From Sinotaia quadrata (taxonomy: Eukaryota > Mollusca > Gastropoda > Architaenioglossa > Viviparidae): a stretch of DNA of 64,000 bases. The translations under genes were made by a program, and so were the position numbers. Every line of letters starts with the position of its first letter. Within the stretch, counting starts at the first letter, position 1. The stretch lies in contig CM054181.1 in the NCBI GenBank assembly GCA_028829895.1, positions 44,508,759 to 44,572,758 of the forward strand, read 5' to 3'. The notes below the pieces were generated by a model. It did no database searches. It was not told the origin of the DNA and saw only the letters and a list, made by a program, of their open reading frames with translations. Shown here in pieces: positions 11,801-26,800 of this stretch.

Positions 11801-14800
11801 GCTTTCTGGAAGCCTATAGACAGTAGAAAACCAGTGGAAATAAAAATAACAATAGAGGCTGCATTTTGATCAAATTTTTTCAAACATCACATCAAGGAAT
11901 GCAAATGGAAATTAGGATTTCCCATACTCAAGACCAATGAAATGTTTTTAATTAAAATTAAGTGAACTAAGAGTTAAATGACACTAGAACTTTTGTTTAC
12001 AACAAGGAAGTGTTTAGTGTATATGAAATCACCAGATTTATAGATGCAATTCTTATTTCAAAAGATATTTTCTTGATGTAACATTTAATTCTGTTCAAAC
12101 AGTCAGAGTAATATATACCGTAATAGCTGATAATTAAATTCCTGAATTTAAATTTGTATAAATAAGTGCAAAGCAAGCTTATAAATCTTAAATAATTAAT
12201 GAAAGTGGACATCCACATTATCAAAGTAATTTGATTAATAGGTTGTATTATTAAACAACTATATAGGTAGTAATATTTAAAAATATACATACTTTTTAAA
12301 AAATTGTTCAAATACAGGTATTTAACTTCAAGCTTTAATTCCAGGTATAATGCAAAAAATATGGACACATAATTACAGATTACTGAAAAATAAATGCATA
12401 AATAAATTATGTTAAAAAAAGAAAAACACTGAAACACAACCAATATGCTGCAATACCACCAAACTTTTGATGGCGCCAATAGTATCTTGAATATGTATTG
12501 ATTATCTTTTAATGTTTTTCACTTGCATACTGATTTTAAAATTTATATATCTTACTGACAAGGAAATGTAAAAATAAATTATATTAAGTAATAAACATAT
12601 GCAGCCATATGTCACAGCCAATGGTATGCTGTTCTACAGTTCTCGTGTACACAATTTCAGAGATTAAGTATTTCTTTTTATCTCTTTTTTCCCTAAGTTG
12701 TATTGCTGTTAAAAAAGAAAAACATAAACGATATGTTATTGATAAGTCATGCATAAATAAATAATACTAATTTGACAGAGAGATGCAACTTTGTGTCAAG
12801 TTACTGGCAATCTACTGAGAGCATTTGCAATGCATCGTTAGAGTTGTAAACTTCATGCAGTCAATATTATTTATAAAAACAAGGGGTTCAGATTAACATG
12901 GGATCAGATTCACTCCATCTCTAACCTTGTCTGAAACCATCTCAACGCCAATCATCAGCCCCTTGCCACGTACATCACCCACAATCTCAAACTCATCTCG
13001 CAGTTTGATGAGCTGCTGAATTAGGTATGTACCTACATCCGCACAAAGTGCCTGGCACCCATCTTCTTCAATCACCTGTAAAACACAAAATATGGCTTCT
13101 GTCAGAGATCATGGGCAAATATATATATATATATCTTTTATACATTAAGCCTATTTTAATAACTAAAGTTTTATTCTTATTCATTAATTATTTTATTCAA
13201 TAAGATGGTTTCATATTTGCATTGTATATTTCTATGCTGGTGATTGTGACTCTGTGGTGCAATGCCAGTTTGCATTAAATTGATTACTGGGATGTTAAAT
13301 GGATAACTTTCATGATAAATGGATTATAAACTACATATGAACGGTTGTGGAGTGAAGGCAGGTGGGGGGGATGGGGGCAGTTTGCTCAGCCTGATGCTCA
13401 GTGACTTATGTTAGAGATGTGTTTCCCGCCACTGTAAGAAATAAAGGACATATATGATGCACAAGTCATGTGACGGAATGTGATGTGAATCAAGAATAAA
13501 ATTTAAAAAACTGCCTACCAGTCAGAGCCCTGAGAAGCCTCAAAGAGATAATCTGATGTAAACATTTGATATATATATATATATATAAGTAATCTGATAT
13601 TTGTGTGCAAGTCAAACCAACTTTGTGAAAATAAGAGTGATTTAAGGTTATCAACTGAAATTGACACTGTGGCAAAAGCTAAGTCGTTCATGTGTAATTG
13701 TGCCAAGCAGAGTGATTCTTCATTAGTTCAGAGAATATAAAGAATAAAGAGAGATACAGGATAATGTTGCTATTATTCATAGCAATAAATAAAGATAATA
13801 GATGGAGATATAGGACTATAAAGAATAGAGAGAGAGAGATGGATAATGTTGCTATTATTCATATTAATAAAGATAATAGAGGGAGATAGAGGACTATGTT
13901 GTTATTATTCATATTAATAAAGATAATAGAGGGAGATACAGGACTATGTTTTTATTCACCTTGAATTGAAGATTGGACAAGTATATGAGAAACTGAAAAT
14001 GCAACATCAGTAAATAATTAACTAACTGTTAAAATATAAATTTGGCTGGAATTCTAAGCTAATGTCCTGGGACAGAACAATAGTCATTTATTTAAATTAT
14101 TTGATTTATAATTATTTTTTTTATTATATAAATATTTTTATTAAATTTTCATTTATTCTGTGTTCAGTTCTTTAACATTTTCAGTTTATGTAAAAATTTT
14201 AGCGGTGAATTGTATATGTTAATTGCTGTTGATTAGTAATGTTAGCACAGCACTGTCTTTTATACATTAATTGCTGGGGATCAGTAATGTTAGTGCTGTC
14301 TTGTATACATTAAGTGGTGTTGATTAGTAATGTTAGCACTGTCTTGTATACATTAATTGCTGTTGATTTGTAATATTAGCGCTGTGGTGTATATATTAAT
14401 TGCTTGTGATTAGTAATGTTAGCGCTGTCTTGTATATGTTAATTGCTAGTGATTAGTAACCATCTGGGGACCTCTAATGAGCCAACTTATGATTTACTCA
14501 TCCTAATGTCTTAAGGAAATTAATTAAATTAAATTAAATATTTAGTGGTTCCTAATCATGAATAGGTCTTAATTTACCCTTTATCGGTTTGCCTTAATGT
14601 ACTTCAATTTACTCTTGATTTATCAGTCTTAATGTGCCCCAATTTACTCTTGATTTATCAGTCTTAATGTGCCCCAATTTACTCTTGATTTATCAGTCTT
14701 AATGTGCCCCAATTTACTCTTGATTTATCAGTCTTAATGTGCCCAATTTACTATTGACTTATCAGTCTATCCTTAAGGCATCTCAATTTAGTCTACTCAA

Positions 14801-17800
14801 TCTACCCTTATTGTGCCTCAATTGACTCTATTCTTGATTTATCAGTCTAACTTTAATGTGCTTTAATTTACTCTATTCTTGATTTATCAGTCTAACTTTA
14901 ATGTACTTTAATTTACTATTGACTTATCAGTCTGTCCTTAAGGCATCTCAATTTAGTCTACTCAATCTACCCTTATTGTGCCTCAATTTACTCTATTCTT
15001 GATTTATCAGTCTAACTTTAATGTACTTTAATTTACTCCTGACTTATCAGTTTATCTTTACAGTGCCTCAGTTTACTCTTGATCTCATCTACCTTTACTG
15101 TGCATTTCTCTTTCAATCTACCCTTACTGTACCTCATTTTACTCCTGATCATCTCAGTCTACCCTTAATGTACCTCGTTTTACTCCTGATCATCTAAGTC
15201 TACCCTTACTGTACCTCAATTTACTCCTAATCATCTCAGTCTACCCTTAATTACATTTCTCTAAGGTTACACTTTCTACTCTCTTAAACATTCAACACAA
15301 CTCACATCCAAAACAGCAGAGCCAACAGCCGAGGCCACAGGGTTGCCTCCAAATGTGTTAAAGTGCAGCGCTTTTCCCATGACTGCAGCTATTTCTGGTG
15401 TAGTAACTACAGCACCCATGGGAAATCCATTACCAATTCCTTTGGCCAATGTCACTGAAAATGATATTTGCAGAAAGAATGTTCAGAGTGCGGTAAAACA
15501 TCAGACCTGCTCATCATAAATGTAAATCATGGTTATGTAGTACAGGGTAGACATAATATAAATACCAGTTTGGAACATAGCAGGCATAATATAAATACCA
15601 GGTTGGAACATGGCAAGCATAATATAAATACCAGGTTAGTAGTTCAATACTTTGAGGAGGCAACTCAACAAAAGTTATTTTTAGACAAAGTGTAAATTTA
15701 ACCGCTTAATTAAGTCAATCAAATTTAAGGTTGGAATCAATATTATTTTTAAAGGAAAAACACTGCAACAGAGACAATTCTGGTAAAGCTGCTCTTGTAC
15801 TCTATCTAGTGGTTTATAAAAGTAGCTCAGTACAATTCACTGCCATGTCTAGTGTTACTTTTGATCTCATGATATAAAAATAACTTGGTTCTCAATTTAC
15901 TGCCTTGTCTGGTGGTACTTTTACTCTCAGGACATAAAAATAACTCAGTACAATTCACTGCCATGTCTAGTGGTACTTTTGACCTCATGACATAAAAGTA
16001 ACTCCAGTACAATTCACTGCCTTGTCCACAGGTACTTTTGATCTCATGATATAAAAATAACTTGGTTCTCCATTTACTGCCTTGTCTAGTGCTAGTGGTA
16101 CTTTTGCTCTTATCACATAAAAATAACTCAGTACAATTCACTGCCATGTCTAGTGGTACTTTTGCTCGATTTACAACAATTCACTGCATATCTAGTGGCA
16201 CATTTTTTCCATTATCTGGCATTAAGCAGCTTCTTTTCACCACACAAGTGTTTTCAGGTAATTGATGGGTGGTTGTACTTAGCTGTACAAATGTACAATT
16301 GTTATATTCATGTCAAACTGTTAATTTTATTTTCTATGATAATACACACACATACTGCTTGTTCTGTATCTGGTCTTGCTCTAAAAGCATGTATGATCTA
16401 ACTGCATCCCCCCAGTCTCTAAGCATTCCTGATGATCAAGAGTTTAATGTATTCAATATCTTCTGCACTGTCTTTCTATTCTGGTTTAGAGCAGACAGTA
16501 CTAATGAAATAAAGGCACTAATAATTCTCTGAGAAGGGATTTCAAAATGTCTTAGTGAAGGAGTTAATAATTGTTTTAGGGAATTTTCCACGTTAATTTT
16601 TGATCATAATGGACAAAAACGTGACATACTTTAGAAAAATGTTATTTTCTTTTTTCATAATTTGCAGAAATAATACTTTATTGCTGCATTTCATTAGGAA
16701 AAAATCTCTTACGGATTGCTTTAAATGGTAAAATTATTGTCATCAACGAGTATATGCAAGAATTATTTAACAGAAAATTCAATTCAGGAAAAAGTTTGCA
16801 CAAAGCAAATAGTTGCTAGTGTCCATGCTGTCCATATACTTTTCAAATCACTTCTGCTTAAAACAACAAAAGATTGAATAAACCCATACAAGTAAACAAG
16901 AAAATATGTGATTAACTCACCAATATCTGGCATCAATCCCTGAGTCTCAAACCCCCAGTAATGGGATCCCATCCGCCCAAAACCTGTCTGTACCTAAAGA
17001 TGAAAATATAAAATTTTGGGACACCAAATCTTGACAATATATAACAAATTCAAATTTGCTTGTCTAATACCATAATGTAATTAGCCTAAACATTAAGGGC
17101 ACAGCAGATAAATTATAACCTGTTTATGTAGTACTGCTATACAACTGTGTGATTACATCCAATGTTGATAAGAAATGATGTAATAAATTATTATTTGTAC
17201 AGTACAACAAATGTTAACTAATAGTGCATTGACAGAGGTGCAAACCATGCACGCAAAATTATCTTTAGTTGTAGCAGGTGGGGAACAGTCAGGTCAATAT
17301 TCACTCAACAAGTTAAATCAGTTTAAACAGCTCTATAAATCAAATGTTTTAATTAAATATCAGCAAGGCAGAAAACAGATTGTCAAAAATTTTTTATCAT
17401 AAATAAAGGACTCTGAATGATTTAATTTAGAAGTGCACACTTACTTCATCAGCAATACAAACACCTCCGCGAGCATGAACAAGTTCATATGCTTTCTTCA
17501 GGTACCCTTTTGGCAGTTGTACAGATCCACCAGCACCCTAAAATCATATAAACACAAGAAAAATTTGGTTTCTTAAATGCTCCATCAATACCCAAATGAT
17601 CAAATTTACACTAGAAAAAGTGACCTTTTGTTTCACCAACATCCTAAATGATCATATTAAACCACATGTTTTAGTAAAACAAGTATTTCTCAAATACATG
17701 AGCAAGCTTACCTCAATAGCAAGCTAGAGAAATGTCATATAATTCTACAGACATTTTGGAAAATTGCTCACAATGAAGCAAAGCTCTGTACATGCTTGGA

Positions 17801-20800
17801 GGCACTTACTGTTCTACATGATTTGTCACGTCATCCATCAAGTTTTGACTGACAGCTTCCCCAGCTTCCTGAAGAGAGGGGTATGAGTACATACCCAACA
17901 TCCAGGATTGTCAAGCTATCCCATTTTTATCAAAGGCCAGGGCATCTGACATACTTGGGATGTCCAATGTTAACATTTCCCAAAGCTTTCCTCTGGTTTT
18001 GAGCCATGCACAGTGTATTAAAAAAGCCATAATAAAAAGGACATGATATACTGTTGGAAATTATGTCCTGCTATTTGTAATGCTTTGGCAGAGATTGACT
18101 GTCATGGGTTATTGATTATTCCAGACAATTCCTGCCTTATTTCCTCAAATCAATGAAGTCAGATTTTATCATCCTGTCTAAAAAAAATCATCATAGAGGT
18201 ATGTAAACATGTTTGTTTTATATGCCCAGATACTATTAGAGCCCATGACATTAGGAGCATATTCTTCGGTTTGACTTTTGTAGGAATGCTGGGATCAGTT
18301 AATCTAAAGCAAGGAAAACTTAGAGACAGACAAAAGGAGGACAGATAGGAAAAGTCCCAACAGCAACAGAAAAAAGTGTGGTGAGAGCCTACACTCTCAG
18401 AAATGTGCAAACTGGCTTGCAAATGTCTTTGCCAATTAAAATTTCAAGATGTTAAGGGGAAATCATTCTCTATATGGAACCTGCTACATGGTGACTTTTT
18501 TATCACTAATCTACTATTAAGTGTACAGAGGCTTTGGTCTCTGCTATGACTGTGGAACCTCTAGATGCTCATCTAGTTGTAGAGAGAAAAGTAAAAAGTA
18601 GAGGTTTACTCCAGCAATTACATTAGCAGTAAAGACATTAAAATTCCATGATTCCTCTAAAGTTTTAATAATTTATGTTATCTCAAATTCTGAACTGAAA
18701 CCCGACTAGTCTGATTATTGTGTAATCTGGTTGTACTGACTATGTCTCCTATCCTAAGCATACCCCTACTAAATAGTTTTTCTAAGTTCTCTTCGACCTA
18801 ATTAGGTGTTTGTTGATGTTCAGACTGTATGTATTGCTCTTGATACTTCAAACTCAATTATTGTTCGTACCTTCTACTACAACGTCCGAATTAGAAAGGT
18901 TTCTCGCTTTACTGTTTGAGTCTGAAAAGAATTTTGAAAGATAATATTTTCCTTCAAAAAATAAAATATTAAGAGTTAACTCTGTATATGCACTCAAGTA
19001 TGAAAGCAGCATATTTCTTGAAAATTGTCCATCAAGTAACTCACAGAGGTGAGAACAGCAGTGACAGGTCAGAAAGATAAGTTCAAAGACTGCAAAGAAA
19101 AATTCTTTACAGCATATCTTAGCAGGTGCAGAAGAAAAATTTCAACATTATTCCACATGTTGTCAAGCTACAACCATACACAGAGTGCTAAGCTAAATTA
19201 GAGAGCTCTGTTCCTGTATACTTTCAATGAACCAGGAGAGCACTTACACCGGACATGTTGCACAGGTTTCTCAGATAACTGACTTAGAACTATGAAAATA
19301 TTTCTGATTACAAGTCTATGAAATGCTTTGAGAATCACAGAAGTGGTTGGGTCTAGGGTTACTAGGTGCTCTAATTCTACGAAAAAACGTCTTCATTGCT
19401 ATAAAAAATATTAATTATATCTAGACAATGAATCCTAATCAGACAAGGGTGAAAGAAACAGTAATCAAAGACTAATTAATTATCCTTATAAGGAAGCCTT
19501 TTGTTAGCAATACACAGTAATCAAAGACTAATTAATTATCCATACATGGACGCCTTTCATTAGCAATACACAGTAACGGACCTGGCTACCCATCTCCTCA
19601 GCAGACCATAAGATCAATGATCCAAAAGCAGAGGATTTTTATGAAAAGCAGAAGATTCTATGCAGAATCAGTATTTTAATAGAAATACCAATAATATAAA
19701 ATAAATGCAATATAATAACAAATAATGTTAATTTTTGTAAATGAACTTACCAATAATGTAATGATTTATGTAAAGCACAACATTTGTCTATGATTTGTCT
19801 ACAATGAACAGTTCTTTATTTCTATTCACTTCTAATTGACTGTTATAGTGGCAAGAGCTTATCTGCCAATAAGATATATTGTTATAGATATCTGATTATA
19901 TAATAAAAAATAGTTTTGTTAGTGAATGATTTGCTTCGTAAATCAAGAGATTATCATAGTGAGATTTTCTTTACCTATATAAAAGGCAAAGAAAAGCATT
20001 CTACCCAATTACTTTACATTTATTTTGGCTTGCAAACTGCCAGGCAAATTTAGAATAAAGAATAAAACTATGCGTGTAAAACCTTTCAAATTATAACTAT
20101 TTAAGACAAGAAGCAATCAGAAACTGCATGCATCTGACAATGAACATCTAATTCTTAGTGTACTGACTTGTATGACTTCGGCAATGAAAGCACCAACTCT
20201 CTCCTTTGGCATAGAAAACTTGATGACGTCTTCCAGCTGCTCAACATACAAGTCACTTGCCTGGCAAGTGCCTTTTGGACAGCTGCATGAACGGATTGTC
20301 TATAAAGAGAGACAGGATTTATAAGCTGTTTACTAGTTTGTAAGAATACCAGCATACATATAACTATAAAATCTTTTGATTTTAAATATTCTGTTATGGT
20401 AAGCATGTATATGTAAAATATATTTTTAGTAAATAGTTCAAATTTCATAAACATAACAACATTCATGTAAATATTATTGTTGTCATGAGGAAAGGGGGAT
20501 AACCCATGTCAAATAATTTTTTTATATATTTCCTTCGGTCAAGGTCGTCCCGCCATAGTTATTATAGGCAGCCATTAGCTTAATGGTGAATTAACTGACT
20601 GATTGAGAGAGAATAGACTTAGAAATATTTTGTGCATTTTTGCTATTGATGTGTTATAGTTGCGTTTTACATAGAGATGTATTATGCGAGTAGATTTTAC
20701 TTCTATAAACTCTGAACTATGATGCTTATATGTAGATGCTAAACACTTGACATTGTTTCTAGTGAACCTGCTCATAAAACTATTATACTGTATTTATTAT

Positions 20801-23800
20801 GCTGTATGCGTGTAGGACCTAATAAATATTGTTGCAGAAAATTGTAAGCTGAGACTTGAATGTAAAAAGGAATGGACTTAAAAAGGAATAAACTGGAAAC
20901 TTAACATTGTTCCCTGATTATATTTTACAGGTAGAAAGCAGCCTTCCCTTGTTTTATCTGAACCTCCTGGTTCACTGATTTGTATACTGCTATGGCTGTA
21001 GTAAACGCAAGAAGTATCTACTGCTCTGTGTAAGTGTACAGAATACACTATACTCCATTGATATATGGTGGCAAAATATGAAGACTACATTGACCAATTT
21101 CTGGCACAAGGAAGTTACTGGAAATTGCTACAATTGTTGTTCTGCTTGAGAGAGTTAATACAGCGAATGAGCACTCAGGTCAGCCTCAAGAGAATAGCAG
21201 TGAATCAGTGTTCTACAATGTGATGTGGGAATCACATGGAATTGACAGTAGTAATGTGAACAATAAACTTGTGGCTTTGTAATAAAAAGTGCACAAAAGA
21301 CTATTGAGATGGCACCTAAACCAGGTTATGTACAAACTATTATCACTAATATCTAAGAACTCCATTTCTGTTCTCTGATAAGAACTATCCTGTGATTTGT
21401 ATTGAAACTAAATTGTTGAATTGTGTTTTAATATATAAAACTGTATAGATATTAAAATTATTTGAAAGTGGTTTCGTGGAAATACTGGTGTCAAATAATC
21501 TTTTTCATTGTATTTGTTATATGTATATTTGATTGTTGATTTATTAAATTTATTGTTAAATTTACTGACCTTCTTACATATACTGAAAACCTTATGTTGG
21601 AGAACAAAATGGGTAGATAGGGGAGTTACTAAATATAGATGAAAAGACGGATTTATCTTCTCCTTTACTAAGAAGTTTTCCACCTATGGAAATATTGTGT
21701 GACAGTAAATGTTTGTCTTTAATGTTATGGAAGAAGGAAACATTTACTGTGCCCACATATCTGCTAAGTGAGAGAGATGAGTGGTGTCTGCTGGAGAATT
21801 ATTAATAAAATAAATAAAGATTCTCATCCCTTGTAATTAGTTATGGATGATTTATTAAATAATAATAATCATAATAATTAACTAGGTGGTGTTGGCAGCA
21901 CAATATGAAATATTTTTAATCAAAATGATTTACGTGACTAGTATGATCCAGACTAAGGGGCAGTAACTGTGGCTATGAAAATATGAGTAAAGGCAACACT
22001 TCATAACATAAGTAAACAGCTCAATTACAATTAACATAATATGCAAGATTACAAACGACTATTCAAATTTATGCAATACTTTGGTAATGTAGGTTATCCA
22101 TCTTGAATAAATTATAATACATGATGAAATAACAAAACATACAGGTATCATTTCTTACCTGCCCTGGTGAATCTCGACAATTAGCACCTCCCCAGGGTCC
22201 TCTGAAGACATCTGGATTCATGGTCTGCACAGTTTGAGAGTTACAGTAAGAAATTACTTTTAATAAAAATGTTGGTTAATAGTGCATAAAAGAGATTTAT
22301 AGCAGGACTGAATTAGCATCTCAAGTGCGAACAAAATTTGAAGGTTACTGGTAAGACCTAACAATGCTCAAAACCTCAGGTAAAATGTGTACAATATTTT
22401 ATAGAAATAATTTGCGCACATGGTTATTTATCAAGATGGTCATGAAATAAGATTTCAGTGATGATCTAGCAGCACCCATTAATTACTCAAATGAAGAATC
22501 ATTTTTGTATACTTTTCAATGGAAAAATATCTCCCTTTCAAAAGCACCATATTTACCCCAAAGGCATCTTGAAAAGGCCAATTTGTGGCCTTGGAGGGAT
22601 TAAGGGGTGGAGTATATATATTAATACCTTTATAGATAATATTTTTATTTTTTTTAAAAAGGAAGGAAGCATAGCTTACTTGTTGCATGCCAAATCCAGT
22701 TGGAGTGTTGTATCGCCATATTGATAGAGCTGTGACACCCATAAGGTAAGGGCTAGCCCCATGGTAACCATTTCTGAAATAAAAAAGAAAAAGAAATAAC
22801 TATTGTCTCACATTACCCAAATAATGAAAATGATTGTTATTGCTGCTGAAACTGATGGTGGTGGTGGTGGAGGATACTGTGCCATTTGTAAGGATGCTGA
22901 TATTGATTTTCAATTTTACTAGTTTTATTTTTTTGTAAATATATGTAACAACCAATAACCAACCAATAATCACATAGCAATTTGGTAAATTCACTTATAG
23001 AATCATCGTTCCTATACCATATGGCAACCTAGTAATCTCCTCAACAATCAATAATGAAAGAATCAATACACATCAAACTTTTTAACAGTTGCATCTTGTC
23101 AGGAATTTTAATTAACAAATTAAACAATCAGCATTTAAATTACCCAGACTGGTATTAAATGAAAACTAACTAGATTCTTTTTAAATTAGTATATTTCCTA
23201 AAACAATATGGAACTAAAAAATATCTGGCATATATAACTATGCGAATTAAATAAATGTTTTGAACTTTTAAGAAAATTTCTTTCACATTTTTTATATTGT
23301 ATCTGTTACGTTTCCAGTATTTATTTATAGACCCTGCCTAGAATAATTAAGGACCTTAAAGATAAATTAATTCCTTCTCTCATATCCTATGCAGACTGGT
23401 TGCTCGACTTATCATTTGACTAATTTAAATGTGTGTCTTGTAGTGCAGACGACAAATTTACAAACTGATAAATTGCAAACGTTAGCTAGATTGAAGTCGT
23501 TAAGTTCCTCTAAATTAATATGCATTCGTTATTATCATTCAGCTCATCCGCCCCCATTCAATCTAAGATAAATCTATAGGTCTATTATGCATAAAAATTA
23601 ACTACGAAGAGGTTTAACAATTAAAATAAGATTTAATAAAGTTTTAACAAGTTAACAATAATCAAATACGAGCGCGAAAAGTCTATTTCTCAATTCATGC
23701 ACGTACGTGCTTAAAGTTTTCAAGGGAAAAGATAGCCAATTGTTTCCTTGTGATAATTGAATTCAACTGAGGAATACTCAGCTGTAAAGTCTGTATTCGC

Positions 23801-26800
23801 CTGGTTTCTTCAGTCCGTCCCGGTCTATCTCACAACAGTCACTCTAGCGGAGATGCACGTGGCATACAGGAAAGGTGTCCTTTATGTCGCTAGTGAACTT
23901 GAGCCTTTAGACCAACGTACGTCTACCTCAACGTCGCTTACAGTGGCGTGGACTCTCAGAAGAAGTGAACTCTCACCAGAATTCAAACCAGTTCATACCG
24001 GTCTTCGGGCGAAGACAAAGACAACTTGTCCAATTCAAGGATGCGGACAATAAGCAAGGCAAAGCAAAGCCAAGCCCAAAAGACAGAACCGACCTGAGGA
24101 AAGCAAAATGCGTCCTAATATAGTCTCTGCTTAATATGTCCTTACTCAAGCACGTTCCAGTTTAATGCTCTGAAATTGACCTCGCGTTGTTTACAATTTA
24201 GATTTAATGTAATCTTCTCAGCATGTTTCATTTAACAGCATGACGTATGAATCATAAAAATAGTTACAACGTTAAATTAATGTTCATACAAAGGGGTAAT
24301 TCAACCAGCAAAGCGCTTCACAATTTACAATTAAAATTACACGCAATAATTGAATTACATGAGAAATTCATGTCGAGCACAGGCATTCTGGCTCTAGTGA
24401 ATTAAAAGCAATATAAATTAAAGTTACAATGGAAATGAGTTACAATAAATTTATATTCCATAACTTATAGGTTTTCAGTCATTTCTCTGAACCATGCTCA
24501 AATATATAGTGGATAATATAATACATAGCACAAATACATACATAGTCAAGATATACATAATACAATCAGATAAAATGGTACCTTATGAGAAGTCGAAGTG
24601 TATGATTCTCATCTATCTTGTCGGCTGCCGTATGACCCGAGTAGCCAGTGGGTGTAGCTAATTGTTTCTCGCAGTGAAGGGACGGAAGCGGTTACCGATA
24701 TTTATAGGAAAGCATAAAGCATATCACGTGACGGATCGCGTGGCATGTAGTTGGTTCTAGAACCTAGACAATGGGCCTAAAGTTACATAACGTCTTGACC
24801 TGTTCTGGAAGCTTCTCGATAGGGGAGAGCTTTGAACAAAGGGTTTCAACATCAATATTTGAAGTGAACACAAGTAGGTCAGCAAGTCATGACATTTTTA
24901 TCAGACTGTGACAGTATCAAACAACTGACAGAAAGAAAGTTTACTGAAACATATTTATTTAAGCAGAATATCAATATTGATTTCCATTGATGTATCTCAT
25001 CATCATGTGGTTTTCTTTCAATAATAATTAAGCTACATGAGCAGTGTAAAAAATATATAGAAGCACACTAAATAATTTTATTCACTTCAAGTGTATGGTG
25101 TTTGTTGTTGTTTGTTTTTCTTCTGGGTAGATGAAGTTCAATTTTTGATTGCAATGCTGATGCTGTTTTGACATCAATTATGACTGGAAACACCAATCTT
25201 TTAAGATGATTGATTTCAACCACAAACAATAAACAAAAGTACTGACCTAAAATATTTGATTTCAACCACAAATAATAAACAAAAGTACTGACCTAAGATA
25301 TTTGATTTCAACCACAAACAATAAACAGAAGTACTGACCTAAGATATTTGATTTCAACCACAAACAATAAACAGAAGTACTGATCTAAGATATTTGACTT
25401 CAACCACAAACAATAAACAAAAGTACTGATCTAAGATATTTGACTTCAACCACAAAGAATAAAAAGAAGTACTGAACTAAGATATTTTGACTTCAACCAC
25501 AAACAATAAACAGAAGTACTGAACTAAGATATTTGACTTCAACCTTAAAAAAACAACAGATAGAAGTACCAATGTAAGATATTTTGATTTCAACCACAAA
25601 CAATAAACAGAAGTACTGATCTAAGATATTTGACTTCAACTTTAAAAGAAAACCTTATAGAAGTACCAATCTAAGATATTTTTCACTTCAACCACAAACA
25701 ATAAATAGAAGTACTGATCTAAATATTTTTACTTCATTTCAGTAAATAAAAGTACAAATCTAATATAGTTTGACTTCAACCACAAACAGTAAATAGAAGC
25801 ATCAATCTAAAATATTTTGATTTCTATTACAAACAATAAATAGAAGACCTGATCTAAAATATTTTTACTTCAATTATAAAAAAATTACTGGAAGTACCAA
25901 TCTAAAATATTCTGACTTCAGTCACAAACAATAACTAGATGAATTGATCTAAGACAGAAGTGGCCAATTTGTTGGAGAAAAGGGTTCAAACCTATTATAG
26001 TGGACTGGTTCACAGGCAGTATATCTAAAAGTCACAATAACTGGTCATCTAACCTCTAACTGTAAGTTAAAAAAATTATACATATGATCTAGTTTAAAAT
26101 AAGCACACAGTTATTATTACATCATTTTTACTACTTTAAAGTTTAATGAGAGAAAACTATTATTATCTTGGTTTAAAGTTCTTTATCACAAACACAGCAA
26201 CTTTAACTACAAATTGTCAGTGCAAGACTTTACACTGCTTGTCATAAACAAGACTCCCAACGTCAGGCATAATGGATGAAGTAGAAACACAAAACAAACT
26301 CTCTAAGTGACAATACATGATTTGTGATCATCAGGCACTTCACTGCTTCTTGGAGAACAGTAGTGAGGTCATGAAAATTGCCTTTCTATGCATGACGGGA
26401 AACTTTTCCTGGAAGACATAATTTTCAAAGTCCAAAAGGGAAAATTATTCAACTTATCCTGAAAGACACAAGTTTTGTAAAACTCTAACCAAGGGAAACT
26501 GCAAGTCAGATGCACATAGAAAATCAACATACTCTTTGGTAGATCTTCTGGGACCTTATTTAAGCTATGGAGTAGACAAGAGATTTAAACTTAAAACAAT
26601 ACTTCTCTGTCTTGAAACCTCATGTCAATTTCTTCTCTTAATTTAGAAATAATTGTGAGGTACTTTTGAGTGTTTCAAATATTACACTTTATCAGAGTGA
26701 AAATGCACAAGTTTTTGCTGTTTAATTATGTTTCCCACAAATACATTTTAATTTTAGAGGGCTTGACCTAATTAAACAGAATTAATTATCTTATTTCCCA

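Noticed and set aside
11997..12479. 160-codon minus-strand open frame
   Set aside because: Lies in AGXT2 intron 11 in AT-rich DNA; Ile/Tyr/Phe-rich composition and no domain or splice support.
14570..15260. Regular repeats considered as a CRISPR-like array
   Set aside because: Units are contiguous with no unique spacers, in a eukaryotic intron; it is a minisatellite.
23757..24053. 98-codon plus-strand frame
   Set aside because: Inside solo LTR copy B and not preserved in the homologous copy A.
25940..26010. GGGTTCAAACC, possible tRNA/SINE B box
   Set aside because: No A box at the right distance and no cloverleaf can be drawn.
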